The position numbers and the translations under genes are program-made. From Pseudonocardia broussonetiae (GTDB taxonomy: Bacteria; Actinomycetota; Actinomycetes; Mycobacteriales; Pseudonocardiaceae), in the NCBI RefSeq assembly GCF_013155125.1, contig NZ_CP053564.1, forward strand, positions 3,355,501 through 3,419,500: a stretch of DNA of 64,000 bases. The letters run 5' to 3'. The notes under the pieces were generated by a model. The model was not told the origin of the DNA. It searched no databases and worked only from the letters and a program-made list of their open reading frames with translations. This document shows, piece by piece, positions 1-7,607 of the stretch (within the stretch, counting starts at the first letter, position 1; every line of letters starts with the position of its first letter).

Positions 1-197
1 GGCGGCAGCCCGAGCCGCGCGGTGCTCTCCGCGACGCCGACGTAGGGCCCGGTCGCGGCGAGCACGCGCTCGCGCAGGGCGTCGGCGGGCAGGTCGGAGA
101 CGGGGCCGGCCGGGCGCGGCAGCGCGTCGACGCCCACCAGGGCGAGCGCCCCGGCGCCGACCAGCAGCCAGCGCCGGGAGAAGCGGGGGGCGGCCAC
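1..197 (-). CDS. Secreted protein, possible LolA-like N-terminus (partial)
   Basis: The gene runs off the left edge, so only about 65 N-terminal residues are visible. They start with a twin-arginine-like signal (FSRRWLLVGAGALALVG) followed by LPADALRERVLAATGPYVG, then STARLGLPP. That second part resembles the start of the actinobacterial LolA-like (outer-membrane lipoprotein-sorting) domain, but this rests on memory of the family and cannot be tested on the fragment. I chose the GTG at 197 because GGGA lies just upstream; an in-frame GTG at 215 is an alternative. It lies 48 nt downstream of the PIN toxin gene in the same direction. Export is likely; function is uncertain. Confidence 0.55.
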   Translation of the reverse strand, partial: MAAPRFSRRWLLVGAGALALVGVDALPRPAGPVSDLPADALRERVLAATGPYVGVAESTARLGLP

Positions 198-245
198 GTG
201 GTCCCACGATGCCACCGCGGGCGTGAGGACCGCGTGGCCTCCGGG

Positions 246-686
246 TCAGGTCGCGCCGGTCGGGACGAGCCCCGAGACGCCCGCCTCGTCCGGGACGACG
301 TGCCGGACGTCGGCGAGACCGGCGAACGCGGCGTCGGCGGACACCACCGTCGTGGCACCCGCCGCGACGGCCGAGGCGGCGAGTGCCGCGTCGAAGGACC
401 CGAGACGGGGATGCCGGCGGAAGAGGCGCAGTCCGGCTCGGAACGCGTCCTCGTCGACGGTGATCAGCGGTGCGAGGAGATCGGAGAACGCCTCGGCCAG
501 GTCGGCGGCGTCGTCCCGGTCGCGGCGCCGGGCGCGGACGTGCGCGAACTCCTGGAGGACCTCGGGAGTGGTCGTCGCGACGACCATCCCGCTCGCGACC
601 GCGTCGAGCAGCCGGGCGCACGGCTCGCGGAAGCGGTGCTCGGTGCCGACGGAGTACACGAGCACGGTGGTGTCGAGCACGATCAC
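246..686 (-). CDS. VapC-type PIN-domain toxin
   Basis: A 146-residue PIN-domain protein, the size of VapC toxins, which are Mg-dependent ribonucleases that cleave tRNA or rRNA. It opens with IVLDTTVLVYS, carrying the first PIN aspartate, and has acidic residues in EVLQEFAHV and in GSFDAALAASA near the third conserved Asp. The C-terminal TTVVSADAAF resembles the usual TxDxDF segment. The GTG start overlaps the antitoxin stop as GTGA, so the two are probably translationally coupled. The preceding gene encodes a ribbon-helix-helix protein, the normal VapB arrangement. The exact RNA target cannot be predicted. Confidence 0.85.
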   Translation of the reverse strand: MIVLDTTVLVYSVGTEHRFREPCARLLDAVASGMVVATTTPEVLQEFAHVRARRRDRDDAADLAEAFSDLLAPLITVDEDAFRAGLRLFRRHPRLGSFDAALAASAVAAGATTVVSADAAFAGLADVRHVVPDEAGVSGLVPTGAT

Positions 687-928
687 GCGTGCCGGCCCCG
701 GAGCTCGTCGAGCTCGGCGCGGAGGTCCTCGGGCGGCCCGACGTCCATCGGTACGGCCTCCCGGACCCGGCGCATCGCCGCGGTGCGCCGCGCCGGCACC
801 GACGGCAGTCCACGGTCGATGGCATCGCGCACGACGGCGGCGACGGACACCCCGCGCGCCTTCGCGAGCGAGGAGATGCGCTGGTAGCGCTCCTCGTCGA
901 GGAGGATCTGCAGACGGTGGTCCAACAT
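683..928 (-). CDS. Ribbon-helix-helix antitoxin (VapB/CopG-like)
   Basis: An 81-residue protein starting MLDHRLQILLDEERYQRISSLA, the beta-strand plus two helices of a ribbon-helix-helix DNA-binding domain (residues about 4-45, with GVSVAAVVRDAI as the second helix). The C-terminal tail, rich in charged and Pro residues, would wrap and inhibit the PIN toxin encoded next. In family terms it binds its own promoter alone and with the toxin. The stop TGA overlaps the toxin start. The upstream ASCH-like gene ends only 4 nt before this start, so the antitoxin may be transcribed from that gene as well as from its own promoter. Confidence 0.85.
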   Translation of the reverse strand: MLDHRLQILLDEERYQRISSLAKARGVSVAAVVRDAIDRGLPSVPARRTAAMRRVREAVPMDVGPPEDLRAELDELRGRHA

Positions 929-946
929 GCACCTACATTAGCATGT
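925..946. promoter_or_regulatory. Inverted repeat over the antitoxin start codon
   Basis: ACATGC and GCATGT form a perfect 6-bp inverted repeat separated by 10 bp. The repeat covers the antitoxin start codon and the stop codon of the preceding gene. RHH antitoxins commonly repress at such short palindromes near their own start. This is a position-based inference; binding is not shown. Confidence 0.3.
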
Positions 947-1508
947 GCAGGTAGGCGGTGCCGCGGGGTGAGAGGCGGTAGCCGACCTCCAGGCTCTCGG
1001 TGAGGCCCAGCTCCTTGAGCTTGCGGACGTCGCGCTTGAACGGCGCGGTCTCGCGGCCGAGCCGCGCGGCGAGGTCGGGCGCGCGCACGCCCGGGTGGTC
1101 GGCGATCAGGCGCAGGACGGCGCCGGTCCAGGGCGCGGTGCGGTCCATCCGGGCCAGTCGGGCGTCGAGGGCGGTGCGGTCGTCGTCGGAGAGGACGGCG
1201 GACTCGCGCAGCGCGATGCGCGGGTCGGGCCCCGCCGGGCGCAGCGTGACGCGGAACAGCGCGCCGTCGCGGCGGGCGTTCGCGGCGCGCAGGGCGTCGA
1301 GGGAGTCGTGGCCGGAGCGGCGGGCGTCCTCGGCCGTGAGATCGGACTCCTCCACCACGTCCACGGCGACGACCTCCAGCAGCCCGACGGCCGTGCGCAG
1401 GCGCGTCCCGGCGCGGACGCGGGCGTGTGACCAGCGGCGGAAGGCCATGTCGACGCTGCCCGCCGCGATGGCGTCGAGCACCGGTCGACGGATGAGCACG
1501 GGGTCCAT
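933..1508 (-). CDS. ASCH-like plus winged-helix protein of unknown function
   Basis: A 191-residue protein. The N-terminal half (about 1-95) has the look of an ASCH/PUA-type beta-barrel: LIRRPVLDAIAAGSVDMAFRR, then TRLRTAVGLLEVVAVDVV. The C-terminal half (about 125-185) looks like a winged helix: WTGAVLRLIADHPGVRAPDLA, KRDVRKLKELGLTES and YRLSPRGTAYL. A plausible role is RNA or DNA binding with regulation, but no substrate is evident. The start ATG faces hrcA across a 47-nt divergent intergenic space. Its 3' end abuts the antitoxin gene, making a three-gene minus-strand operon. Domain assignment is by eye and moderate in confidence. Confidence 0.6.
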   Translation of the reverse strand: MDPVLIRRPVLDAIAAGSVDMAFRRWSHARVRAGTRLRTAVGLLEVVAVDVVEESDLTAEDARRSGHDSLDALRAANARRDGALFRVTLRPAGPDPRIALRESAVLSDDDRTALDARLARMDRTAPWTGAVLRLIADHPGVRAPDLAARLGRETAPFKRDVRKLKELGLTESLEVGYRLSPRGTAYLHMLM

Positions 1509-1555
1509 CCCACATCTAGACTGGTGGCGACGCCAGTACCCCGGGGAGGTGCCGC

Positions 1556-2575
1556 ATGAACGCCGACGAGCGGCGGTTCGCCGTGCTCCGCGCCATCGTC
1601 GCCGACTACGTCTCCACGCAGGAGCCGGTCGGTTCGAAGATGATCGTGGAGCGCCACAACCTGGGTGTCTCCAGTGCCACGGTGCGCAACGACATGGCCG
1701 TGCTGGAGGAGGACGGGCTCATCGCCCAGCCCCACACCAGCGCGGGCCGGGTGCCCACCGACAAGGGCTACCGGATGTTCGTCGACCGGTTGACGCAGGT
1801 CAAGCCGCTGAGCGCGGCCGAGCGCCGGGCCGTCACCGCGTTCCTCGACGGCGCCGTCGACCTCGACGACGTCATGCGCCGCAGCGTCCGGCTGCTCGCG
1901 CAGCTCACCCGTCAGGTGGCCGTCGTGCAGTACCCGACGCTGACGCGCTCGACGGTGCGCCACTGCGAGGTCGTCGCCCTCACCCCGGCCCGGCTGATGC
2001 TGGTGCTGATCACCGACTCCGGCCGCGTCGACCAGCGGGTCGTCGACCTGGGCCAGGTCCTCACCGACGACGACGTGGCGCAGATCCGCACGCTGCTCGG
2101 AGCGTCGCTGACCGGGCGCCCGCTGGCCGCGGCGTCCGTCGCCGTCGCCGACCTCCCCGGCACCGCGCCCGCGGAGCTCCGCGACGTCGTCACCACGGTC
2201 GCCACCGTGCTGATCGAGACGCTCGTCGAGCACCCCGAGGAGCGGCTGGTGCTGGGCGGCACCGGCAACCTCACCCGCAACGTCGCCGACTTCCCCGGCT
2301 CCCTGCGCACCGTGCTGGAGGCGCTGGAGGAGCAGGTCGTCGTGCTCAAGCTGCTGGCCGCGGCGCAGGACCCGGGCACCGTCACCGTCCGGATCGGCGA
2401 GGAGAACGAGGCCGAGGAGATGCGCGACACGTCCGTGCTGTCGATCGGCTACGGCACGGGCACGGTGCTGGGTGGGATGGGCGTCGTCGGCCCCACGCGG
2501 ATGGACTACCCGGGCAGCATCGCGGCGGTGCATGCCGTCGCCCGGTACGTGGGTGAGATCCTGGCGGGACGCTAG
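1556..2575 (+). CDS. hrcA: Heat-inducible transcription repressor HrcA
   Basis: A 339-residue HrcA, the repressor of groE/dnaK-type heat-shock operons that binds CIRCE elements and is stabilised by GroEL. The N-terminal winged helix (about 1-75) includes [22 protein letters not shown] and [33 protein letters not shown] follows, as in the family. The C-terminal IRD/dimerisation region ends with [23 protein letters not shown] strong RBS (GGGGAGGTG) precedes the ATG, and a TAGACT -10-like box lies at 1517-1522. The downstream dnaJ begins 36 nt later, the usual actinobacterial hrcA-dnaJ2 pair. I saw no CIRCE copy in this window, so its targets lie elsewhere. Confidence 0.97.
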   Translation: MNADERRFAVLRAIVADYVSTQEPVGSKMIVERHNLGVSSATVRNDMAVLEEDGLIAQPHTSAGRVPTDKGYRMFVDRLTQVKPLSAAERRAVTAFLDGAVDLDDVMRRSVRLLAQLTRQVAVVQYPTLTRSTVRHCEVVALTPARLMLVLITDSGRVDQRVVDLGQVLTDDDVAQIRTLLGASLTGRPLAAASVAVADLPGTAPAELRDVVTTVATVLIETLVEHPEERLVLGGTGNLTRNVADFPGSLRTVLEALEEQVVVLKLLAAAQDPGTVTVRIGEENEAEEMRDTSVLSIGYGTGTVLGGMGVVGPTRMDYPGSIAAVHAVARYVGEILAGR

Positions 2576-2611
2576 TACCGCTTTCCACACGCACGACTAT
2601 CGAGAAGGACC

Positions 2612-3778
2612 ATGGGGAACACGCACGTGGCACGGGACTACTACGGGATTCTGGGTGTCTCGAGCGACGCCGGAGCAGACGAGATCAAGCGCGCCTACCG
2701 CAAGCTAGCCCGCGAGCTGCACCCCGACGTCAACCCCGACCCGGGGGCGCAGGAGCGCTTCGCGGAGGTCGGTGCGGCGTACGAGGTGCTGTCCGACCCC
2801 GAGAAGCGGCGCATCGTCGACCTCGGTGGCGACCCGCTGGGCAACGGCGGCGGCGGGGGAGGGGGCGCCGGCGACTTCGGTGCCTTCGGCTTCGGCGACA
2901 TCATGGACGCGTTCTTCGGCGGCCAGGGCGGCGGCCGCGGGCGCGGCCCGCGCAGCCGCGTGCAGCCCGGTGCCGACGCGCTGATCCGGATGCAGCTGAC
3001 GCTCGAGGAGTGCGCCGTCGGCGTCACGCGCGACCTGGCCGTGGACACCGCGGTGCTGTGCACCGAGTGCACCGGCTCGGGCTGCGCGCCCGGCAGCGCG
3101 CCCACGATGTGCGACATCTGCGCCGGCCGCGGCGAGGTCCAGAGCGTGCAGCGCTCCTTCCTCGGCCAGGTCGTCACCTCGCGGGTGTGCCCCAACTGCC
3201 GCGGCTTCGGCGAGGTCATCCCCGACCCCTGCCACCAGTGCGGGGGCGACGGGCGGGTGCGCTCGCGGCGCACCGTCGGCGTCCGCATCCCCGCGGGCGT
3301 GGCCGACGGCATGCGCGTGCGGCTGGCCGGGCAGGGCGAGGTCGGCTCGGGCGGCGGCCCGGCGGGCGACCTGTACGTCGAGGTCGAGGAGGAGCCGCAC
3401 GAGCTCTTCACCCGCGACGGCGCCGACCTGCACTGCACCGTCAAGCTGCCGATGACCGCGGCCGCGCTGGGCACGAACCTGCCGCTGCCCACCCTCGACG
3501 GCACGCACGAGATCACCATCGAGCCCGGCACGCAGACCGGCGCCGTGCGCACGCTGCGCGGCCAGGGCATGCCGCGGCTGCGCTCCACCGGCCGCGTCGA
3601 CGGCCACGGCGACCTGATGGTGCACGTCGAGGTCGTCACGCCCACCAAGCTCGACCGCGAGCAGACCGAGCTGCTGCGCCGCCTCGCCGCGCTGCGCGAG
3701 GAGGAGCAGCCCGGGGTCGGGTCGGGGCGCAACGGCCACGGCCTGTTCGGGCGGCTGCGCGACTCGTTCGGCCGCTGA
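2612..3778 (+). CDS. dnaJ: Chaperone DnaJ (DnaJ2 type)
   Basis: A 388-residue Hsp40 co-chaperone that delivers unfolded clients to DnaK and stimulates its ATPase. The J domain (about 8-73) has HPD at 37-39. A Gly/Phe-rich linker follows (about 78-112). The zinc-binding domain has four CxxC modules at about 150, 167, 193 and 207 (CTEC, CDIC, CPNC, CHQC). The C-terminal client-binding barrels run to the end. ATG 2612 has AGAAGGA just upstream; an in-frame GTG at 2627 would give the common N-terminus [10 protein letters not shown] and is a real alternative. It forms an operon with hrcA and rsmE. Confidence 0.97.
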   Translation: MGNTHVARDYYGILGVSSDAGADEIKRAYRKLARELHPDVNPDPGAQERFAEVGAAYEVLSDPEKRRIVDLGGDPLGNGGGGGGGAGDFGAFGFGDIMDAFFGGQGGGRGRGPRSRVQPGADALIRMQLTLEECAVGVTRDLAVDTAVLCTECTGSGCAPGSAPTMCDICAGRGEVQSVQRSFLGQVVTSRVCPNCRGFGEVIPDPCHQCGGDGRVRSRRTVGVRIPAGVADGMRVRLAGQGEVGSGGGPAGDLYVEVEEEPHELFTRDGADLHCTVKLPMTAAALGTNLPLPTLDGTHEITIEPGTQTGAVRTLRGQGMPRLRSTGRVDGHGDLMVHVEVVTPTKLDREQTELLRRLAALREEEQPGVGSGRNGHGLFGRLRDSFGR

Positions 3779-3783
3779 CGGGC

Positions 3784-4536
3784 GTGGGCACCGCCCCGCT
3801 GTTCCTCGTCGACGCCCTGCCCGCCGGCCCGGACGCCGTGCTCGACGGCGCCGAGGGCCGGCACGCCGCGACCGTCCGCCGGATCCGGGCGGGCGAGGTC
3901 GTGCAGCTGGGCGACGGGGTCGGCGGCACGGCGCTCGCCGTCGTCGGGTCGGTCGGGCGCGACCGCGTCGACCTGCGCATCACCGACCGCGCCGCCGTCG
4001 CGCCGCCCGCCCCGCGGGTGCTGCTCGCGCAGGCCCTGGTCAAGGGCGACCGCGGCGAGCTGGCCGTCGAGCTCGCCACCGAGGCGGGCGTCGACGGGGT
4101 GCTGCCCTGGCGCGCGGCCCGCTGCGTCGCGCGGTGGGAGGACGGCCCGCGCGGGGACAAGGCGCTGGCGCGATGGCGCAGCACCGCGCGGGAGGCGGGG
4201 AAGCAGGCGCGGCGGCCGTGGCTGCCCGTCGTCGAGGAACCGGTGACGACGGCCGCGCTCGCCCGCCGGGTCGGGTCGGTCGCCGGGGCGCTCGTGCTGC
4301 ACGAGTCGGCCACCGCGCCGCTGGCGTCGGTCGCGCTCCCGGCCGACGGCGACCTGCTCCTCGTCGTCGGTCCCGAGGGGGGCGTCACCGACGAGGAGCT
4401 GGACGTGCTCGTGGCCGCCGGCGCGCAGCCGGTGCGGCTCGGCGCGGAGGTCCTGCGGGCCTCCACCGCGGCCGCCGTCGCACTCGGGGCGCTCGGTGTG
4501 CTGACCGGGCGGTGGAACCCTCTCCACACGGGCTGA
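3784..4536 (+). CDS. rsmE: 16S rRNA (uracil1498-N3)-methyltransferase RsmE
   Basis: A 250-residue SPOUT-family methyltransferase that methylates N3 of U1498 of 16S rRNA using SAM. The N-terminal PUA-like part (about 1-70) includes GRHAATVRRIRAGEVVQLGDG. The SPOUT fold carries LAQALVKGDR, ARRPWLPVV, LLLVVGPEGGVTDEEL (GPEGG 196-200) and LGAEVLRASTAA (219-230), which form the SAM-binding knot. The GTG start lies 6 nt after the dnaJ stop, so the genes are co-transcribed, as in other actinobacteria. Confidence 0.95.
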   Translation: MGTAPLFLVDALPAGPDAVLDGAEGRHAATVRRIRAGEVVQLGDGVGGTALAVVGSVGRDRVDLRITDRAAVAPPAPRVLLAQALVKGDRGELAVELATEAGVDGVLPWRAARCVARWEDGPRGDKALARWRSTAREAGKQARRPWLPVVEEPVTTAALARRVGSVAGALVLHESATAPLASVALPADGDLLLVVGPEGGVTDEELDVLVAAGAQPVRLGAEVLRASTAAAVALGALGVLTGRWNPLHTG

Positions 4537-4705
4537 CCCGGATGGTGGACGCACCGGCGCCACGCGGTGTTCCCGGTGGTGGGGCTGGGTGTGGCGGGGT
4601 CCGTGGGTCTATCGTTCGCGCGTCCCGGCCGCAGCGCGAGGCCGGACCGCAGACGCGGGTGCTCGCACCCGTGGGCCGCCGGGGAGTCCCCCCTCGTCCG
4701 GCGGA

Positions 4706-4749
4706 GCCGCGCCGCGGTGGGCGTCCCCCCACGTCCACCGCGGCGCGGC
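4706..4749 (+). terminator. Perfect 15-bp hairpin downstream of rsmE
   Basis: GCCGCGCCGCGGTGG (4706-4720) and its exact reverse complement (4735-4749) flank a 14-nt C-rich loop. The stem is all GC and has no T-tract, which is usual for actinobacterial terminators. It lies 170 nt after rsmE and 47 nt before the hydrolase start, so it could instead be a 5'-leader element, since a TATCGT -10-like box lies upstream near 4613. Nothing else recognisable occupies 4537-4795. Confidence 0.4.
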
Positions 4750-4795
4750 GACCAGGGCGCGTGAACTCGCCGCTCCCGGCCCGCGAACGCCTGCC

Positions 4796-5665
4796 ATGAT
4801 CGGACGCGTGTCCCGCCGCAGCGTGCTCTCCCGCCTCGCGCTCGCCCTGCCCGCCGGCCTGCTCGCCGCGTGCTCCACCGGGCCCCGCCCGGCCGAGGGC
4901 ACCGCCGAGCCCGTGCGCCTGGACTACGGGCCGGACGCGAGCCAGTTCGGCGAGCTGACGCTGCCCGCCGGCGACGGGCCTGTGCCCGTCGTGGTGGTCG
5001 TGCACGGCGGGTTCTGGCGGAGCTCCTACGGCCTGGAGCTGGGCCGCCCGCTGGCCGTCGACCTCGCGAACAGCGGGGTGGCGGCGTGGAACGTCGAGTA
5101 CCGGCGGGTCGGAAACGGGGGCGGCTGGACGGCCACCTTCGACGACGTCGCCGCCGCGGTCGACCGGCTGGCCGACGCCGCCGCGTCCGAGATGGGCGCC
5201 CGGCTCGACCTCGACCGCGTCGTCGCCGTCGGGCACTCCGCGGGCGGGCACCTCGTGGCCTGGCTCGCCGCCCGCCCCGGCCTCCCCGCGGGCGCGCCCG
5301 GTGCGGGCCCGCGGGTGCGCCTGCGCGGGGCCGTCAGCCAGGCCGGGGTGCTCGACCTCGTCGACGCCGCCGAGCGGGCCGTCGGGGCGTCGGCGGTGCC
5401 GGACCTGATGGGCGGGTCGCCCGCGGAGCTCCCCGACCGCTACGCCGTCGGGTCGCCGGTGGCGCGCGTGCCGATCGGGGTGCCGGTCGTGTGCGTGCAC
5501 GGCACGGCCGACGCGAACGTGCCGATCCGCCAGAGCGAGCGGTTCACGGCGGCCTCGGGCGACGAGCTCGTGACGCTGCCCGGCGTCGACCACTTCGCGG
5601 TGATCGACCCCTCGACCGACGCGTGGCGGGCCTGCCGGGACGCGGCGGTGCGCCTGCTGGGCTGA
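4796..5665 (+). CDS. Alpha/beta-hydrolase lipoprotein (esterase/formamidase-like)
   Basis: A 289-residue predicted lipoprotein. The signal peptide SRRSVLSRLALALPAGLLAAC ends in a lipobox with Cys26, and the two arginines also suggest possible Tat export. The catalytic core has an HGGFW oxyanion motif at 70-74, a nucleophile elbow GHSAGGH (Ser148), an Asp in HGTADANVP and a His in VDHFAVID. This pattern fits esterases of the kynurenine-formamidase/BD-FAE type. The real substrate is unknown. I chose ATG 4796 because it leads directly into the signal peptide. The gene is followed 6 nt later by a hairpin repeat. Confidence 0.88.
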   Translation: MIGRVSRRSVLSRLALALPAGLLAACSTGPRPAEGTAEPVRLDYGPDASQFGELTLPAGDGPVPVVVVVHGGFWRSSYGLELGRPLAVDLANSGVAAWNVEYRRVGNGGGWTATFDDVAAAVDRLADAAASEMGARLDLDRVVAVGHSAGGHLVAWLAARPGLPAGAPGAGPRVRLRGAVSQAGVLDLVDAAERAVGASAVPDLMGGSPAELPDRYAVGSPVARVPIGVPVVCVHGTADANVPIRQSERFTAASGDELVTLPGVDHFAVIDPSTDAWRACRDAAVRLLG

Positions 5666-5671
5666 CGCCCC

Positions 5672-5713
5672 CGTGAGTGGATACGAGTGCTGGGGCACTC
5701 GTATCCACTCACG
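5672..5713. repeat. 19-4-19 hairpin repeat, copy 1
   Basis: CGTGAGTGGATACGAGTGC, a TGGG loop, then the exact reverse complement of the first arm. It is the best-preserved of four elements in this window with the same 42-nt design (others at 5720, 18814 and 45261). It starts 6 nt after the hydrolase stop. It could act as a terminator or be a REP-like mobile palindrome. Confidence 0.85.
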
Positions 5714-5719
5714 GGTGCT

Positions 5720-5761
5720 CGTGAGCGGCGATCGTGGCTCTGGCCGTGGTTGCCACTCACG
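5720..5761. repeat. 19-4-19 hairpin repeat, copy 2 (diverged)
   Basis: This element begins CGTGAG and ends CACTCACG, with 19-nt arms (5720-5738 and 5743-5761) and a TCTG loop. The arms keep the same length as copy 1 but pair imperfectly. A GGTGCTCGTG string follows both copy 1 and copy 2, so the two look like a tandem duplication. It lies 29 nt before the isochorismatase gene. Confidence 0.65.
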
Positions 5762-5790
5762 GGTGCTCGTGGGCGCTCTACGGTGGCCCG

Positions 5791-6324
5791 ATGCTGCTCA
5801 CCGCCGAGTCGTCGACGCTGCTGCTGGTGGACCTGCAGGAGCGCCTCATGCCCGTCATCCACGACGGGCCGTCCGTCGTGGCCAACGCCCGGCGCCTCGC
5901 CGAGGGGGCGGGCCTGCTCGACGTTCCGGTCTGCGCCACCGAGCAGAACCCGGCGGGGCTCGGCCCCACGGTGCCCGAGGTCGCGGCGTTCCCCCAGCTG
6001 GTGATGGCCAAGACGTCGTTCGGGGCGGTCGCCGAGGCCGGGTTCGCGACGCTCCTGCCGCCGGGCACCGAGGAGGTCGTCGTGGCCGGGTGCGAGGCGC
6101 ACGTCTGCGTGCTGCAGACCGTGCTGGGCCTGCTCGCGAAGCGGCACCGGGTGCTGCTGGTGGCCGACGCGGTGGGGTCGCGCGACCCCCGCAACCGCGA
6201 CCTCGCGATCGACCGCATGCAGCGCCACGGCGCCGAGGTGGTCAGCACCGAGATGGTGCTGTTCGAGTGGCTGCGCGACTCGCACCACCCGCGGTTCCGG
6301 GAGGTGCACAAGCTGATCAGGTGA
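5791..6324 (+). CDS. Isochorismatase-family cysteine hydrolase
   Basis: A 177-residue cysteine hydrolase of the YcaC/nicotinamidase-like superfamily. The catalytic triad is visible: Asp14 in [11 protein letters not shown], Lys74 in VMAKTSFGA and Cys106 in EAHVCVLQT (preceded by Cys101). The length is normal for the small single-domain group. The family hydrolyses amide or enol-ether bonds of small molecules; the substrate here cannot be named. TACGGT lies 6 nt before the ATG, so the mRNA may be leaderless. The 3' end overlaps the convergent M1 peptidase gene by 8 nt. Confidence 0.85.
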   Translation: MLLTAESSTLLLVDLQERLMPVIHDGPSVVANARRLAEGAGLLDVPVCATEQNPAGLGPTVPEVAAFPQLVMAKTSFGAVAEAGFATLLPPGTEEVVVAGCEAHVCVLQTVLGLLAKRHRVLLVADAVGSRDPRNRDLAIDRMQRHGAEVVSTEMVLFEWLRDSHHPRFREVHKLIR

Positions 6325-7606
6325 GGGGCGGCAGCGGCTTCCGGTGCAGCCAGGCGTCGAACAGGCCGGACGGGTCCGTGCCCGCGTGCTCCCCGGCCAG
6401 CGCGACGAACTGCTCCGTGGTCACCGAGCCGTGCCGGTGCCGCACGGCCCAGTCGCGCAGCAGCGCGAAGAACACCGGGTCGCCGACGCGCCCGCGCAGG
6501 GCGTGCAGGGTGAGCGCGCCGCGCTTGTAGACGCGCTCGTCGAACAGGCCGCCGACGCCGGGATCGGCCAGCACCAGGTCCGGGCGCCGGGGCGCGATCG
6601 CGGCGTGCCACTCGGCGGCGTGCGCGGCCGCGGACCGCCCGCCCGACGCCTCCGACCACAGCCACTCCGCGTACGTCGCGAAGCCCTCGTTGAGCCAGAT
6701 GTGGCGCCAGCCCGCGATCGTGAGGCTGTTGCCGAACCACTGGTGCGCGAGCTCGTGGAGCACCAGCCGCTCGTGGGTGCGGCGGCCGTCGACGTGGTTG
6801 GCGCCGAACACCGACATGCCCTGCGCCTCGATCGGCACGTCGAGGTCGTCGTCGGCGACGACGACCTGGTGCTCGGCGAAGGGGTACGGGCCGAACCAGC
6901 CGGTGAGCGTCCGCATCATCGCGGCGTGGCGGCCCAGGTCGCGGGCGGCGGCGCGGCGCAGCCGGGGCGGCACGAACGCCGTCTGCCCCGGCCCGAGCGG
7001 CAGCTCCTCGTAGCGCCCGATCTGGACGCCGGCGAGGTAGGTCGCGGTCGGCTCGGGCCGCTCGAACACCCAGGTCCGGGTGCCCGCGGAGCGCCGCCGC
7101 CCGGTCAGCACGCCCGTGGCGCGCACCGTGTAGGGCGCCTCGGCGGTGACCGTCATCCGGTACGCGGCCTTGTCGCCGACGTGGTCGTTGCACGGGAACC
7201 ACGACGGCGCCCCGACGGGCTGGCTCGCGACCAGCGCGCCGTCGGTCAGCTCGTCCCAGCCGATGTCGCCCCAGCGCCCGCGCACCGGCCGCGGGTTGCC
7301 GCCGTAGCGGACCTCCACGACGAACTGCCCGCTCACCGGACGCGCCGGGGTGACGCGGAGCTTCCCGCCGCGGTGGGTGAACCGGGCGACCCGGCCGTCG
7401 ACGGCGACCCGGCGGACCGTCAGCCCGGCGAGGTCCAGGGCGAAGCGGGGCAGCGGCGCGTCGCACTCCGCGGTGAGGACGGCGCGGGCGGCGAGCCGGT
7501 TGGCGCCGACGCGGTAGTCGAGCTCCAGGTCGTAGTGCCGCACGCGCAGGTCGGTGGTGCCGTGCCCGGGGAGGTAGGGATCGGCGCCCACCTCAGGACC
7601 CGTCAC
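6317..7606 (-). CDS. M1-family zinc aminopeptidase (Pld-like candidate)
   Basis: A 429-residue M1 peptidase: N-terminal beta-domain (about 15-190), then the catalytic domain with HELAHQW (zinc ligands His284 and His288, catalytic Glu285) and the third ligand Glu307 in [12 protein letters not shown]. The exopeptidase motif appears as EAQGMSVFG, a diverged [16 protein letters not shown] near 365 carries the catalytic Tyr. It is short for the family and lacks the large ERAP-type C-terminal domain. The start is 1 nt after the stop of the pls-like synthetase gene, so the two form an operon. In epsilon-poly-lysine producers an M1-type poly-lysine-degrading enzyme (Pld) neighbours pls, as I recall; that role is inferred here from context. 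Confidence 0.9.
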   Translation of the reverse strand: MTGPEVGADPYLPGHGTTDLRVRHYDLELDYRVGANRLAARAVLTAECDAPLPRFALDLAGLTVRRVAVDGRVARFTHRGGKLRVTPARPVSGQFVVEVRYGGNPRPVRGRWGDIGWDELTDGALVASQPVGAPSWFPCNDHVGDKAAYRMTVTAEAPYTVRATGVLTGRRRSAGTRTWVFERPEPTATYLAGVQIGRYEELPLGPGQTAFVPPRLRRAAARDLGRHAAMMRTLTGWFGPYPFAEHQVVVADDDLDVPIEAQGMSVFGANHVDGRRTHERLVLHELAHQWFGNSLTIAGWRHIWLNEGFATYAEWLWSEASGGRSAAAHAAEWHAAIAPRRPDLVLADPGVGGLFDERVYKRGALTLHALRGRVGDPVFFALLRDWAVRHRHGSVTTEQFVALAGEHAGTDPSGLFDAWLHRKPLPPLT

Positions 7607-7607
7607 C

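Noticed and set aside
1509..1555. CIRCE element upstream of hrcA
   Set aside because: No TTAGCACTC-N9-GAGTGCTAA-like sequence is present; only a -10-like box and an RBS are seen.
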